64,000 nt of DNA from Streptomyces sp. CG1 (GTDB lineage: Bacteria > Actinomycetota > Actinomycetes > Streptomycetales > Streptomycetaceae), in NCBI RefSeq assembly GCF_041080625.1, contig NZ_CP163518.1, positions 5,704,001 through 5,768,000 on the forward strand. Reading direction: 5' to 3'. Positions 28,206-37,771 of this stretch are shown here, one piece after another. Each line of letters opens with the position of its first letter. Position 1 is the first letter of the stretch. The position numbers and the translations under genes were made by a program. Below the pieces are notes generated by a model. The model saw only the letters and a program-made list of their open reading frames with translations, ran no database searches and was not told the origin of the DNA.

Positions 28206-28525
28206 CACGGGGCAGCTGAGCTTCCGGGGGAACCGCATCCGGGTCGCACACGAGCGCCCGCCGGGCGAAGGCAGCCGGCGGGCGCTCGCCGTGCGTTTCC
28301 CGCGCCAGGCGTACGCCATGGTTGAACACTTGAGCAGTGAAGCCCCCTGAGGGATGGAAACCCCACGAAGTTGGGTAAAAACGCTGTGGGGGCACCTCTG
28401 TTCATGATTCTCTCTAAACCGCCAACGCAGCCCCTCGGACGTCAATGAGACTCCCCACCCCGGCCGAGCCGGCTGGGCTGACATGGCCGATCTCCCCCTC
28501 ATCGCGTGTTATGCGGAGCCGATCC
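28206..28525. other. 320-bp intergenic region before the DUF2617 gene
   Basis: Starts with a GC-rich tail, then a relatively A-rich stretch (28356-28385) containing an ACCCCA-CGAAG-TTGGGT hairpin and GGGTAAAAACG. It looks like a structured leader or promoter. I considered and could not match it to a riboswitch class I know. No coding frame with a good start. Confidence 0.4.
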
Positions 28526-29107
28526 ATGCTCACGACCCTGAACACCTCCTACACCGATACGCGCGCTGCCGACCTGGCCTGGGCTCTGGGACGCGAGCCG
28601 CTGCCCGCCCTGGCCACCCTCGACCTGGAACTCGCGGGAGCCAAGCTCCAGTTGAGACTGCTCGGCGCCTCCCACCAGGTGCTGCTGGAGGAGGAGCACG
28701 GCAGCTGTTCGGAGACGGTCGCCTGCATCCCCGGCTCCAGCACCCCGCTGCCGCTCGGCGTCGCCAAGCGGGTCGGCGACTGGGAGTACGAGTTCGCCGC
28801 GCGCGTCGAGGTGCTCACCCCCGGATCGTTCGCGGGCCGCGCGCAGGAGTTGCTCGCCCTTGTCTCCGACCATCCGCACGGTCTCGCCGGCGTCTTCCCC
28901 GGCAACCCGCACGCCTTCACGGCAATGCTGGCCCAGCGCCACGAGGGCCAGGTGCACTGGCGCACCTGGCACGCCTACCCGCAGGACGGCCAGTTGGTGG
29001 CCACCCGCACCCGGGTCGGGGCGCGCGTGCCGACGGCGGAGCCGGACAGCCGGCCCGAGCACTCCGCCTGGAACAAAGCCCGCGACTCCGCGCGGACACA
29101 GAGCTGA
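28526..29107 (+). CDS. DUF2617 family protein
   Basis: 193 residues, matching DUF2617, a family found next to spermidine-synthase-like genes in Streptomyces. Sequence features: MLTTLNTSYTDTRAADLAWALG start, core segment LEEEHGSCSETVACIPG and WRTWHAYPQDGQLVATRTRV near the C-terminus. Function unknown. ATG 28526 with CGGAG upstream. The last codons are part of a 22-bp direct repeat that continues past the stop. Confidence 0.82.
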   Translation: MLTTLNTSYTDTRAADLAWALGREPLPALATLDLELAGAKLQLRLLGASHQVLLEEEHGSCSETVACIPGSSTPLPLGVAKRVGDWEYEFAARVEVLTPGSFAGRAQELLALVSDHPHGLAGVFPGNPHAFTAMLAQRHEGQVHWRTWHAYPQDGQLVATRTRVGARVPTAEPDSRPEHSAWNKARDSARTQS

Positions 29108-29136
29108 ACACCCCCGCGGACACAAAGCTGAACACC
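29091..29136 (+). repeat. Two 22-bp direct repeats at the DUF2617 stop codon
   Basis: CGCGGACACAGAGCTGAACACC (29091-29112) and nearly identical copy at 29115-29136 (one change), spanning the TGA stop. The duplication places a second in-register stop motif downstream; probably a slippage or short tandem duplication event. Confidence 0.8.
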
Positions 29137-29229
29137 TCGAACGAACATAAACCCCTACGACGTCAACTGCCCTCAGATCCACACGTGTGGGTGACGAAGC
29201 GTGCCGAGCATGTGACGTAACGTCGCAGC

Positions 29230-30867
29230 GTGATCGAACCGCACGCCCCCGCGCCCCCGGGCGCCCCGGCCTCCTGGACAGGCCCCGCCCGGCTGCCCGT
29301 CCGGCCCGGCACCGGGCGGTTTCTGGTCCTCATGTGCGTCTTCGTCTGTGCGGCCTGCGGGCTCGTGTACGAACTCGAACTCGTCGCGTTCGCCTCGTAC
29401 TTGATCGGCGACTCGGTCACCCAGGCCTCCGTCGTGCTGTCCGTGATGGTGTTCGCGATGGGCATCGGATCCCTCGGCGCCAAGCGGCTGCGCTGGCACG
29501 CGGCCGCCGGCTTCGGCGCGATCGAGACCGTCCTCGCCCTGGTCGGCGGGTGCAGCGCGATGGCGCTCTACGCCGTCTTCGCCTGGACCGGCGGCTGGGG
29601 CGGGGTGTGGGCCGAGGGCCCGCGCTGTCTGCTGGTCGCCTTCTCCCTCGCCATCGGCCTGCTCATCGGCGCCGAAGTCCCGCTGCTGATGGAGCTGATC
29701 CAGCGCATCCGCCACCAGGACGCGGGCGGCGCGGTGGCCGACCTGTTCGCCGCCGACTACGTGGGCGCGCTGGTCGGCGGCCTCGCCTTCCCCTTCCTAC
29801 TCCTGCCCTTCCTCGGCCAGTTGACGGGCGCGCTGTTCACCGGCACGGTCAACGTCGTCGCGGGCGGTGCCCTGGTGCTCGGCCTCTTCCGCCGCGACCT
29901 GACCCGCCGGGCCCGCTGGACCCTGCTGCTCGGCGGCCTCGTCGTCCTCGGTGTCCTCGGCTCCGCCGCCGCCCTCGCCGACGACTTCGAACGCGCCGCC
30001 CGGCATGCCGTCTACGGCAAGGACGTCCGGGTCGCCGAACAGACCGACGTCCAGGAGGTCGTCCTCAGCGGCGGCACCGACGGCAAGCCCCTCGACCTCT
30101 TCCTGGACGGCCGGCTCCGGGTCGGTGGCCGCGACGAGCGCCGCTACCACGAGGCCCTCGTCCACCCCGCGCTGTCCGGCGGAGCGCACGCGCGCGTGCT
30201 GATCCTCGGCGGCGGCGACGGCCTGGCCGCCCGCGAGGTGCTGCGCCGTCCCGGGGTGCACCGCCTCGACATCGTCGAACTCGACTCCGACCTGCTCCGC
30301 CTGGCCCGCCACGACCCCGGCCTCGCCGCCGCCAACGCCCACGCCTACGACGACCCGCGCGTCCACACCACCACGGCCGACGCGCTCGGCTGGCTCCGTC
30401 TGGCGCGGCGGCGGTCGTACGACGTCGTGATCGCCGACCTCCCCGACCCCGGCATCACCGCCAGCACCAAGCTGTACTCCCAGGAGTTCTACGGCCTGGC
30501 CCGCCGCGTCCTCGCCCCCGGCGGCCGGCTCGTCGTGCACGCCGGGTCCGTCACCACCCGCCCCCGCGTCTTCTGGACGGTCGCCGCGACCCTGCGCGCC
30601 GCGGACTTCGCCGTCTCCCCCTACCGGGTCCTCGGCCACGACTCCGGCTTCCCGGCCGGCCCCGACCGCTCGGCGGGCACCTCCGGACCCCCGCACGACT
30701 GGGGGTTCCTGCTGGCGGCGCCAGGGACCACCGCGCCGTCCCTGCGGCTGGGTCCCTGGCACCCGCGCACCCTGACGCCGGACGCGCTGACGGCGGACGC
30801 GCGGGCGGCACGGCGGACGCGGATCGGGGGGCTGCCGGCCTCCACGCTGGTCCATCCACGCTACTGA
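29230..30867 (+). CDS. Membrane-fused spermidine synthase-like protein
   Basis: 545 residues. The N-terminal ~250 residues form seven membrane helices ([21 protein letters not shown] after the first), the rest is a Rossmann-type aminopropyltransferase/methyltransferase domain with [23 protein letters not shown] and [10 protein letters not shown]. The domain pair is known from bacterial fused spermidine synthases, whose true substrate is uncertain; the Asp of DLPDP corresponds to the catalytic region. Starts at GTG 29230, with little SD. Next to DUF2617, as expected from synteny in the genus. Confidence 0.82.
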   Translation: MIEPHAPAPPGAPASWTGPARLPVRPGTGRFLVLMCVFVCAACGLVYELELVAFASYLIGDSVTQASVVLSVMVFAMGIGSLGAKRLRWHAAAGFGAIETVLALVGGCSAMALYAVFAWTGGWGGVWAEGPRCLLVAFSLAIGLLIGAEVPLLMELIQRIRHQDAGGAVADLFAADYVGALVGGLAFPFLLLPFLGQLTGALFTGTVNVVAGGALVLGLFRRDLTRRARWTLLLGGLVVLGVLGSAAALADDFERAARHAVYGKDVRVAEQTDVQEVVLSGGTDGKPLDLFLDGRLRVGGRDERRYHEALVHPALSGGAHARVLILGGGDGLAAREVLRRPGVHRLDIVELDSDLLRLARHDPGLAAANAHAYDDPRVHTTTADALGWLRLARRRSYDVVIADLPDPGITASTKLYSQEFYGLARRVLAPGGRLVVHAGSVTTRPRVFWTVAATLRAADFAVSPYRVLGHDSGFPAGPDRSAGTSGPPHDWGFLLAAPGTTAPSLRLGPWHPRTLTPDALTADARAARRTRIGGLPASTLVHPRY

Positions 30868-30933
30868 GCCGGTACTGACGAGCCGGTCAGGTGGGGGGTA
30901 CTTTCCGGTCACACCTGGGTAGGCTCAGCCGAC

Positions 30934-31746
30934 ATGGAGCACCAGGTCTTCGTCCCGGTCCCGGTCGAGCACCTCAAGGAGGCCCTGGCCGACCCCGCGC
31001 GCGTCGCCCGGGCGGTCCCCGGCCTGCAGCAGGACGCCGGTGCCGAACCCATCGCCGGACGCCTGAAACTGCGCGTCGGCGGACACTCCGTCACCTACCG
31101 GGGCACGGCCCGGGTGACCGCCCGCGAGGACTGTACGTACGCCGTCGAGGGCGACGCCGCCGAGGCCCGCGGCACCGGCACCGTGAAGCTCGCCCTCACC
31201 CTGCGCCTCACGGACACCGAGGGCGGTACGACGGTCACGATCGAGGGCACGGCGGACGCGGACGGCCGCATCGCCGACCTGCCGCCGGTCACGGTGACGA
31301 CGGCACTGACCCGCCTGCTGAACCGCTTCGTGGAGAGCTTGGCGACGGCGCCGGCGCCGGAGGAGAAGGCAGCACCTGAGCGCGAGCCGGAGCCTGAGCC
31401 GGAGTCCGGGGGCGAGGACGCGGGTGCGGGTGCGGGTGCGGACGAGCACACCTCCGTCTTCGACACCGAGGTCCCTCCGCCCTCGCTGGACCCGGCGGCC
31501 GACCGCCTCGCGGAGGACTTCGCCGACACCGGCGAGCCCCCCGCCGAGGCCGCGCACGCCCGCCGGACGATGATCGGCCGCAGCGCCGAGGAGGTCGACC
31601 ACGCCCCACCCCGCGGCCGCTACGCCCCGGTCCCGGCCCCCCAGACGGTCTCGGCGACATCGGCCCTGCGGTGGGCGGCACCGGCGGCGGCACTGGTGGT
31701 GGCATCGGTGATCGTCGTCAGCAGAGCACTGCGCAAACGCCGCTGA
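30934..31746 (+). CDS. CoxG-like SRPBCC protein with C-terminal membrane anchor
   Basis: 270 residues. Residues 1-145 form an SRPBCC/CoxG fold (VPVPVEHLKEALADPARVARAVPGLQ, ending LLNRFVESL). Then a long acidic/Pro-rich linker encoded partly by GCGGGTGCGGGT repeats, and a C-terminal membrane helix (ALRWAAPAAALVVASVIVV) with a basic tail. CoxG anchors CO dehydrogenase to the membrane in Oligotropha, but no CO dehydrogenase genes are here, so only the fold is claimed. Confidence 0.78.
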   Translation: MEHQVFVPVPVEHLKEALADPARVARAVPGLQQDAGAEPIAGRLKLRVGGHSVTYRGTARVTAREDCTYAVEGDAAEARGTGTVKLALTLRLTDTEGGTTVTIEGTADADGRIADLPPVTVTTALTRLLNRFVESLATAPAPEEKAAPEREPEPEPESGGEDAGAGAGADEHTSVFDTEVPPPSLDPAADRLAEDFADTGEPPAEAAHARRTMIGRSAEEVDHAPPRGRYAPVPAPQTVSATSALRWAAPAAALVVASVIVVSRALRKRR

Positions 31747-31758
31747 GCGCAGGAAACC

Positions 31759-31805
31759 CGGGGGCGCGGGGAACCGCGCGACCATCCCCCACCGGCCCGC
31801 AGCCG
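31759..31805. repeat. Intergenic Streptomyces repeat, copy B
   Basis: GGGGGCGCGGGGAACCGCGCGACC and following bases. Its reverse complement matches 36000-36024 almost exactly. Widely scattered between Streptomyces genes from my general knowledge of the genus; role unknown. Confidence 0.65.
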
Positions 31806-31839
31806 CAATCGAGGCCGATCCCCCCAGTACTGTCATCCC

Positions 31840-32646
31840 GTGAGTAACGAAGACATCACGCTGACAGCAGGCAACGCAGAGGTACACGTCAGCCCTGCCA
31901 ATGGTGGCCGTATCAGCGGCCTCAAGGTCGACTCCCTGGAACTGCTCAGGCAAGGGCACCGCTACGGCTGTTTCCCGATGGTGCCCTGGTGCGGCCGTAC
32001 CCGGGACGGCCGCTTCCTCGACGGCGGAGCCGTCCGCCAGATGCCCCTCAACTCCCCGCCGCACGCCATCCACGGCACCGCCCGCGACGGCGCCTGGCGC
32101 ATCGCGCGCATCGCGGAGAACGAGGCGGTGATCACGTACGACCTGGTCGAGCCCTGGCCGCACCCCGGCCGCGTCACCCAGGTCGTCACGCTCACCGAGG
32201 ACAGCCTGACGCTGACGATGTCGGTGGAGGCGCAGGACGACTCCTTCCCGGCGCAGATCGGCTGGCACCCCTGGTTCAACCGAACCCTCGTGGGCGAGGA
32301 CGGTGCGGTCGGCGAGGACGTGGCGCTCGACTTCAAGCCCGCCTGGCAGGAGGAGCGCGGCGCCGACCATCTGCCGACCGGCAACCGCATCGACCCGAGG
32401 CCCGGCCCGTGGGACGACTGCTTCGGCATGCCCGACGGCGTCGACGTCACCCTCACCTGGCCGGGGCAGCTGGAGCTGAAGGTGAGCAGCCGCGAGGAGT
32501 GGGTGGTCGTCTACGACGAGCAGGCCGAGGCCGTGTGCGTCGAGCCGCAGACCGGCCCGCCCAACGGCCTGAACACCGCTCCGCGCCTGGTCACCCCGCT
32601 GGAGCCGCTTGAGGCGACGACGACCTGGAGCTGGCGCCGCCTTTAA
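31840..32646 (+). CDS. Aldose 1-epimerase (galactose mutarotase) family protein
   Basis: 268 residues with the mutarotase beta-sandwich. It has NGGRISGLKV start, FPMVPWCGRTRDGRF, HAIHGTARDGAW (substrate His), IGWHPWFNR (catalytic His region) and EPQTGPPNGLN (catalytic Glu). It interconverts anomers of free hexoses or a related sugar-phosphate. GTG 31840 is the start. It precedes pyrE by 10 bp, so the two may be co-transcribed, although their functions differ. Confidence 0.87.
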   Translation: MSNEDITLTAGNAEVHVSPANGGRISGLKVDSLELLRQGHRYGCFPMVPWCGRTRDGRFLDGGAVRQMPLNSPPHAIHGTARDGAWRIARIAENEAVITYDLVEPWPHPGRVTQVVTLTEDSLTLTMSVEAQDDSFPAQIGWHPWFNRTLVGEDGAVGEDVALDFKPAWQEERGADHLPTGNRIDPRPGPWDDCFGMPDGVDVTLTWPGQLELKVSSREEWVVVYDEQAEAVCVEPQTGPPNGLNTAPRLVTPLEPLEATTTWSWRRL

Positions 32647-32656
32647 GCTGGTCGGC

Positions 32657-33205
32657 ATGACGGACGTACGCGGCGCGCTGCTGCAGCAGATCAAGGACAA
32701 GGCCGTGGTGCACGGCAAGGTGACCCTCTCCTCGGGTCTGGAGGCCGACTACTACGTCGACCTGCGCCGCATCACCCTCGACGGCGAGGCCGCCCCGCTC
32801 GTCGGCCAGGTGCTCCTGGACCTGACCGCGGACCTGGAGTTCGACGCGGTGGGCGGCCTGACCATGGGTGCCGACCCGGTCGCGGCCGCCATGCTGCACG
32901 CCGCCGCCGCGCGCGGGAAGAAGCTGGACGCGTTCGTCGTCCGCAAGGCGGCGAAGGCGCACGGCCTGCAGCGGCGGGTCGAGGGACCGGAGATCAAGGG
33001 CCGCCGGGTCCTGGTCGTCGAGGACACCTCCACCACCGGCGGCTCCCCGCTGACCGCCGTGGAGGCCGTGCGCGAGGCCGGTGCCGAGGTCGTCGCCGTT
33101 GCGACCATCGTGGACCGGGCCACCGGTGCGGCCGAGAAGATCGAGGCCGGCGCGGGGGTTCCCTACCGTTTCGCCTTCTCGAAGGATGAACTGGGTCTGG
33201 ACTGA
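32657..33205 (+). CDS. pyrE: Orotate phosphoribosyltransferase
   Basis: 182 residues. It forms OMP from orotate and PRPP in pyrimidine synthesis. Visible are GKVTLSSGLEADYYVDLRR (orotate loop), GGLTMGADPVA, the flexible catalytic loop VRKAAKAHGLQ and the PRPP motif VLVVEDTSTTGGS. ATG 32657 gives MTDVRGALLQQ, the usual length for actinobacterial PyrE. Upstream of fba, as in S. coelicolor (from memory). Confidence 0.95.
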   Translation: MTDVRGALLQQIKDKAVVHGKVTLSSGLEADYYVDLRRITLDGEAAPLVGQVLLDLTADLEFDAVGGLTMGADPVAAAMLHAAAARGKKLDAFVVRKAAKAHGLQRRVEGPEIKGRRVLVVEDTSTTGGSPLTAVEAVREAGAEVVAVATIVDRATGAAEKIEAGAGVPYRFAFSKDELGLD

Positions 33206-33348
33206 CCGAGCGGTTTGACCTGGACTTGACCGGTGCGCCGACGGAGGCGCCGTGTCTGGAAAGATGGGGCCGACGATGACGTCGCACCCCCAGGTCTAGG
33301 TCAGGGCCGTAACGCAGTACGCCAACCCGCAACACAAGGAGCGGACAG

Positions 33349-34380
33349 ATGCCCATCGCAACCCCCGAGGTCTACAACGAGATGCTCGACCGGGCGAAGG
33401 CAGGCAAGTTCGCCTACCCGGCCATCAACGTCACCTCGAGCCAGACCCTGAACGCGGCGCTGCGCGGCTTCGCGGAGGCGGAGAGCGACGGCATCGTCCA
33501 GATCTCGACCGGCGGTGCCGAGTTCCTCGGCGGCCAGTACAGCAAGGACATGGTGACCGGCGCGGTCGCGCTCGCCGAGTACGCGCACATCATCGCCGAG
33601 AAGTACCCGGTCAACATCGCGCTGCACACCGACCACTGCCCGAAGGACAAGCTCGACGGGTACGTCCGTCCGCTGATCGCGGTCTCCGAGGAGCGCGTGA
33701 AGGCCGGCAAGAACCCGCTGTTCCAGTCCCACATGTGGGACGGCTCCGCCGAGACCCTCGCCGACAACCTCGCCATCGCCCAGGAGCTGCTGGAGCGCAC
33801 CCGCGCCGCCCGCATCATCCTCGAGGTCGAGATCACCCCGACCGGCGGCGAGGAGGACGGCGTCTCGCACGAGATCAACGACTCCCTGTACACGACGGTC
33901 GAGGACGCGATCCGCACCGCCGAGGCCCTCGGCCTGGGCGAGAAGGGCCGCTACCTGCTGGCCGCCTCCTTCGGCAACGTGCACGGCGTGTACAAGCCGG
34001 GCAACGTCGTGCTCCGCCCCGACCTGCTGAAGGAGCTGAACGACGGCGTCGCCGCGAAGTTCGGCAAGGCTGCTTCTCCCGGCCCCTTCGACTTCGTTTT
34101 CCACGGCGGCTCCGGCTCCACCGAGCAGGAGATCCTCACCGCGCTGGAGAACGGCGTCGTGAAGATGAACCTGGACACGGACACCCAGTACGCCTTCACC
34201 CGTCCGGTCGCCGCCCACATGTTCCAGAACTACGACGGCGTCCTGAAGGTCGACGGCGAGGTCGGCAACAAGAAGGCCTACGACCCGCGCACCTGGGGCA
34301 AGCTGGCCGAGGCGTCCATGGCCGCGCGCGTCGTCGAGGCCACGCAGAACCTGCGCTCGGCGGGCAACAAGATCAAGTAA
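33349..34380 (+). CDS. fba: Class II fructose-bisphosphate aldolase
   Basis: 343 residues. Zinc-dependent aldolase that cleaves fructose 1,6-bisphosphate in glycolysis. Active-site features: HTDHCP (Zn His and catalytic Asp), EVEITPTGGEEDGV, NVHGVYKPGN (Zn His), FHGGSGS and NLDTDTQYAFT (phosphate binding). ATG 33349 with AAGGAG upstream. A 143-bp gap separates it from pyrE, so it likely has its own promoter, and a strong terminator follows. Confidence 0.97.
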   Translation: MPIATPEVYNEMLDRAKAGKFAYPAINVTSSQTLNAALRGFAEAESDGIVQISTGGAEFLGGQYSKDMVTGAVALAEYAHIIAEKYPVNIALHTDHCPKDKLDGYVRPLIAVSEERVKAGKNPLFQSHMWDGSAETLADNLAIAQELLERTRAARIILEVEITPTGGEEDGVSHEINDSLYTTVEDAIRTAEALGLGEKGRYLLAASFGNVHGVYKPGNVVLRPDLLKELNDGVAAKFGKAASPGPFDFVFHGGSGSTEQEILTALENGVVKMNLDTDTQYAFTRPVAAHMFQNYDGVLKVDGEVGNKKAYDPRTWGKLAEASMAARVVEATQNLRSAGNKIK

Positions 34381-34400
34381 GGCGTCGTACGACGCCTGTG

Positions 34401-34444
34401 GCGGGCCCGGTGACTTCCAGGTCGCCGGGCCCGCGCCATTTCCC
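34401..34444 (+). terminator. Terminator of fba
   Basis: Perfect stem GCGGGCCCGG/CCGGGCCCGC with a 24-nt loop, preceded by a palindromic GGCGTCGTACGACGCC immediately after the stop codon (34381-34396). Confidence 0.85.
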
Positions 34445-34468
34445 GGGCACGGCTGTATACCTGGGGAC

Positions 34469-35923
34469 ATGCCCGATGTCCGGCTGGCCTCGCCCCAGGG
34501 CAAGTGGATCCTGCTCACCACGGTCCTCGGCTCCAGCATGGCCCTGCTGGACTCGACCGTCGTCAACGTGGCGCTGCCGCGCATCGGCCGTGACCTGGGC
34601 GCGAGCCTCGCCGCGCTGCAGTGGACGGTCAACGCGTACCTGGTCACGCTCGCCGGTCTGATCCTGCTGGGCGGTTCGCTGGGGGACCGCTACGGGCGCC
34701 GGAAGATCTTCGTGCTGGGTGTGGTGTGGTTCGCGGCGGCGTCCCTGCTGTGCGGTATGGCGCCGAGTCCGGGGATCCTCATCGCCGCACGGGCCTTGCA
34801 GGGCATCGGCGGCGCGCTGCTGACCCCGGGGTCACTGGCGATCATCCAGGCCTCGTTCCATCCCGACGACCGGAGCCGGGCCGTCGGCCTCTGGTCCGGC
34901 TTCGGGGGGATCGGCGCGGCGATCGGCCCGTTCCTGGGCGGCTGGCTGGTGGCCGGCCCCGGCTGGCGCTGGGTGTTCCTGCTGAACGTCCCGCTGGCCC
35001 TGCTGTGCGTACCGGTGGCACTGAGGCACGTTCCGGAATCGGCTGGGGGAGGCGGTAGGCACGCCCGCTTCGACGCCCTGGGAGCGGCGCTGGGTGCGCT
35101 GGCCCTGGCCCTGCTGACGTACGCGCTGATCGAGGCCAGATCGGGCTCGCTGGTGGTGGCCCTGACGGCGGTTGCGGGCCTGGCGGCGGCGGTGGCCTTC
35201 GTGTACGTCGAGCGGCACCGCCCGGACCCGATGCTCCCGCCGGACATCTTCGCCTCGCGCCAGTTCACGGCGGTCAACCTGGTCACCGTGTGCGTGTACG
35301 CGGCGTTCGGCGGCTACTTCTTCCTCACCGCGCTGCAGTTGCAGGTGGTGTCGGGGTACTCGCCGCTGGCGGCCGGTACGGCGTTGCTGCCGACGACGGC
35401 CCTGATGCTGCTGTTCTCGGCCCGCTCCGGCGCCCTGGCCGACCGCACCGGCCCCCGCCTGCCGCTCACCGTCGGCCCGCTGCTCTGCGCGGCGGCGATG
35501 CTGCTGATGCTCCGGGTGGGCCCGCACGCCGACTACCTGACGGACGTCCTGCCGGCCGTCCTGGTCATGGGCGCCGGCATGGTCACGCTCGTCGCCCCCC
35601 TGACCGCGACGGTCCTGGCCTCGGTGGACACCTCCCGCGCGGGCCTGGCCAGCGGCATCAACAACGCGGCGGCCCGGGCGGCGGGCCTGATCGCGGTCGC
35701 GGCGCTGCCGCTGCTCGCGGGGATGGGCCCGGAGGCGTATCGCTCCCCGCCGGCTTTCAACGCGGCGTTCGACAGGGCGATGCCCATCTGCGCGGGTGCG
35801 CTGGCGCTGGCCTCGGCGCTGGCTTTCGCCCTGGTCCGGCGCCCGGCCCCGGGGTGCCGCCGCCCGGAATGCCGCACGCATGGAAGCGTTACGGCTCCAC
35901 CGCTGGAGGGGCGGGGCCGATAG
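34469..35923 (+). CDS. DHA2-type MFS drug transporter
   Basis: 484 residues with about 14 membrane helices. Motif C-like SLLDSTVVNVALPRI in helix 1, motif A GDRYGRRK after helix 2, and ALQGIGGALLTPGSLA in helix 4 match the EmrB/QacA (DHA2) family of proton-driven exporters. The substrate is unknown. ATG 34469. The C-terminus after residue 460 is Pro/Arg-rich and merges into the intergenic repeats. No regulator is adjacent. Confidence 0.85.
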   Translation: MPDVRLASPQGKWILLTTVLGSSMALLDSTVVNVALPRIGRDLGASLAALQWTVNAYLVTLAGLILLGGSLGDRYGRRKIFVLGVVWFAAASLLCGMAPSPGILIAARALQGIGGALLTPGSLAIIQASFHPDDRSRAVGLWSGFGGIGAAIGPFLGGWLVAGPGWRWVFLLNVPLALLCVPVALRHVPESAGGGGRHARFDALGAALGALALALLTYALIEARSGSLVVALTAVAGLAAAVAFVYVERHRPDPMLPPDIFASRQFTAVNLVTVCVYAAFGGYFFLTALQLQVVSGYSPLAAGTALLPTTALMLLFSARSGALADRTGPRLPLTVGPLLCAAAMLLMLRVGPHADYLTDVLPAVLVMGAGMVTLVAPLTATVLASVDTSRAGLASGINNAAARAAGLIAVAALPLLAGMGPEAYRSPPAFNAAFDRAMPICAGALALASALAFALVRRPAPGCRRPECRTHGSVTAPPLEGRGR

Positions 35924-36309
35924 GGGCCCAGGGGCCCAGGGGCCGGTCTTCGTCTGCGGATTCGGAGTCTGCGGATTCGGAGTCTCGGATTCGTCGCGGC
36001 CGGTCGCGCGGTTCCCCGCCCCCCAGGGCCTGTCGTCGAACTCCCTCCCCCAGAGGGGGACCCCCGGTCGCGCGACGCCATGCGCGCTCCCCCACTGCCT
36101 TAAGGGCGGGGGAGGTGCCCCCACTCGCCGCACCGGGCCCGGGCCTCCCCAGCCTTCGTCCTGGGGGTACCCCCTCCGGGGGAGGCACCCCGCCGGCGCC
36201 GGTGAGCGAGCCGACCCCTGCCCGGCCCAGCACACGGCATAGAGCAGCACAGGCCCGCCTGGACACGGCACCAGCACAGCGCAGCGCCACGTGGGCCAAA
36301 CTGGACTCC
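35924..36309. other. 386-bp repeat-rich intergenic region
   Basis: Contains a 15-bp tandem repeat, intergenic repeat copy C (36000-36024, reverse complement of copy B) and several G/C inverted repeats such as CTCCCCCAGAGGGGGA (36048-36063) and CCCCTCCGGGGG (36173-36184). No gene seen. It looks like a dumping ground for short palindromic repeats between the MFS and DUF3151 genes. Confidence 0.6.
35952..35993 (+). repeat. 15-bp tandem repeat
   Basis: Two exact copies of GTCTGCGGATTCGGA (35952-35966 and 35967-35981) followed by a partial third copy with a 3-nt deletion. Confidence 0.9.
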
Positions 36310-36723
36310 ATGACGATTCACGAAAACCTCCTCGGCGGCCCGCCCCCGACCCACCTCCCCGACGACCCGGAGCCCCGCGAACTCCTCGCGACCGGCGCCG
36401 CCCCCGCGGACGTCGCCGCCAAGTACCCCACCTCCTCCCTCGCCTGGGCCCAGCTGGCCGACGATGCGTTCGAGCGCGGCGCGGTCGTGGAGTCGTACGC
36501 CTACGCCCGTACGGGCTACCACCGCGGCCTCGACGCCCTGCGCCGCAACGGCTGGAAGGGCCACGGCCCGGTCCCCTGGGAGCACGAGCCGAACCGCGGC
36601 TTCCTGCGCGCCCTGCACGGCCTCGCCCGCGCCGCGCAGGCGATCGGCGAGCAGGAGGAGTACGAGCGCTGCGCGCAGTTCCTGAAGGACTCCTCACCGA
36701 CGGCCGCCCAGACCCTGGGCTGA
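36310..36723 (+). CDS. DUF3151 family protein
   Basis: 137 residues, matching the actinobacterial DUF3151 family (alpha-helical, TPR-like pattern): MTIHENLLGGPPPTHLP start, SLAWAQLADDAFERGAVVESYAYARTGYHRGLDALRRNGW core and FLRALHGLARAAQAIGE helix. Function unknown; usually next to fba or purA-region genes. The start ATG 36310 has no clear SD and may be leaderless. Confidence 0.85.
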   Translation: MTIHENLLGGPPPTHLPDDPEPRELLATGAAPADVAAKYPTSSLAWAQLADDAFERGAVVESYAYARTGYHRGLDALRRNGWKGHGPVPWEHEPNRGFLRALHGLARAAQAIGEQEEYERCAQFLKDSSPTAAQTLG

Positions 36724-36756
36724 CGCCGGGCCGACCCCTACGGGTGTTCCCGGTGT

Positions 36757-36783
36757 GGCCCGTCTGGCAGCAGACGGGCCTTG
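36757..36783 (+). terminator. Terminator after DUF3151 gene
   Basis: Perfect 10-bp stem GGCCCGTCTG/CAGACGGGCC with a 3-nt loop, followed by TTG. Confidence 0.8.
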
Positions 36784-36886
36784 CCGTATCCGGTGGGATT
36801 GCGGAGGATTCCGCTTGGGGACCGGGGCCCCCGTGCCGGAATCGGCAGGGGCGGACCGCTACCCGGAGTAACAACGGGAGACAGCG

Positions 36887-37771
36887 ATGTCCCAACAGGC
36901 TCAACCCCCTCTCCAGGCCGCTGAGCCCGAGGCCCCGCATCTCGCACAGAACCCCGACGGCACCCTCGACCCGAGCCTCGACTTCGCGGGTACGACGCCG
37001 TACGAGGACTACGTCAGAGCGGACGTGCTCACCCACCTCCAGCACACCCTCTCCGACGACCCCGGAGAGATGGTCTTCCTGGTCACGACCCAGGTGATGG
37101 AACTGTGGTTCACGGTGATCGTGCACGAGTGGGAGACCGCCGCGAACGCCCTCCGCTCGGACGACGTCCCGACCGCCGTCGACGCGCTCAAGCGCTCCGT
37201 ACGCGAACTCGAGGCGCTGAACGCCTCCTGGAAGCCGCTCGGCCAGCTCACCCCCGCCCAGTTCAACTCCTACCGCTCAGCCCTCGGTGAGGGCTCCGGC
37301 TTCCAGTCGGCGATGTACCGCCGGATGGAGTTCCTGCTCGGCGAGAAGTCCGCGTCCATGCTCGTCCCGCACCGCGGCGCCCCGCGCGCCCACGCGGAAC
37401 TGGAGAAGGCACTGCACGAGCCGAGCCTGTACGACGAGGTCGTCCACCTCCTCGCGCGCCGCGGCCACGTGATCCCCGAGTCCGTCCTGAACCGGGACGT
37501 CTCCCAGCGCTACGACGCCGACGACGCCGTCGAGTCCGCCTGGACGGCGATCTACTCCGCCGACCAGGACACCGAACTCGCCCGTCTCGGCGAGGCGTTG
37601 ACCGACGTCGCCGAACTGGTCTGGCGCTGGCGCAACGACCACCTGGTCGCCACCCGCCGCGCGATGGGCGCCAAGCCCGGCACGGGCGGCTCGGCCGGCG
37701 TGGCCTGGCTGGAGAAGCGCGCCCGCAAGAACGTGTTCCCGGAGCTGTGGACGGCGAGGTCCCATGTCTGA
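36887..37771 (+). CDS. kynA: Tryptophan 2,3-dioxygenase
   Basis: 294 residues. Heme enzyme that opens the indole ring of L-Trp to N-formylkynurenine. Family motifs: TPYEDYVRADVL, EMVFLVTTQVMELWF, LNSYRSALGEGSGFQS-like segment (FNSYRSALGEGSGFQS) and the proximal heme ligand His252 in RNDHLVATRR. ATG 36887 with GGGAG upstream. It overlaps kynU by 8 bp, so both are made from one mRNA. Its upstream region (36784-36886) has a small GCGGA/TCCGC hairpin but no recognisable Trp sensor. Confidence 0.95.
   Translation: MSQQAQPPLQAAEPEAPHLAQNPDGTLDPSLDFAGTTPYEDYVRADVLTHLQHTLSDDPGEMVFLVTTQVMELWFTVIVHEWETAANALRSDDVPTAVDALKRSVRELEALNASWKPLGQLTPAQFNSYRSALGEGSGFQSAMYRRMEFLLGEKSASMLVPHRGAPRAHAELEKALHEPSLYDEVVHLLARRGHVIPESVLNRDVSQRYDADDAVESAWTAIYSADQDTELARLGEALTDVAELVWRWRNDHLVATRRAMGAKPGTGGSAGVAWLEKRARKNVFPELWTARSHV

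Noticed and set aside
28206..28525. c-di-AMP or other riboswitch before DUF2617
   Set aside because: The A-rich hairpin region is suggestive, but no class-specific core could be matched by eye, so only an intergenic note is given.
35924..36309. CRISPR array in the repeat-rich region
   Set aside because: Repeats are 15 bp tandem units without spacers and scattered palindromes. No cas genes are present in the window.
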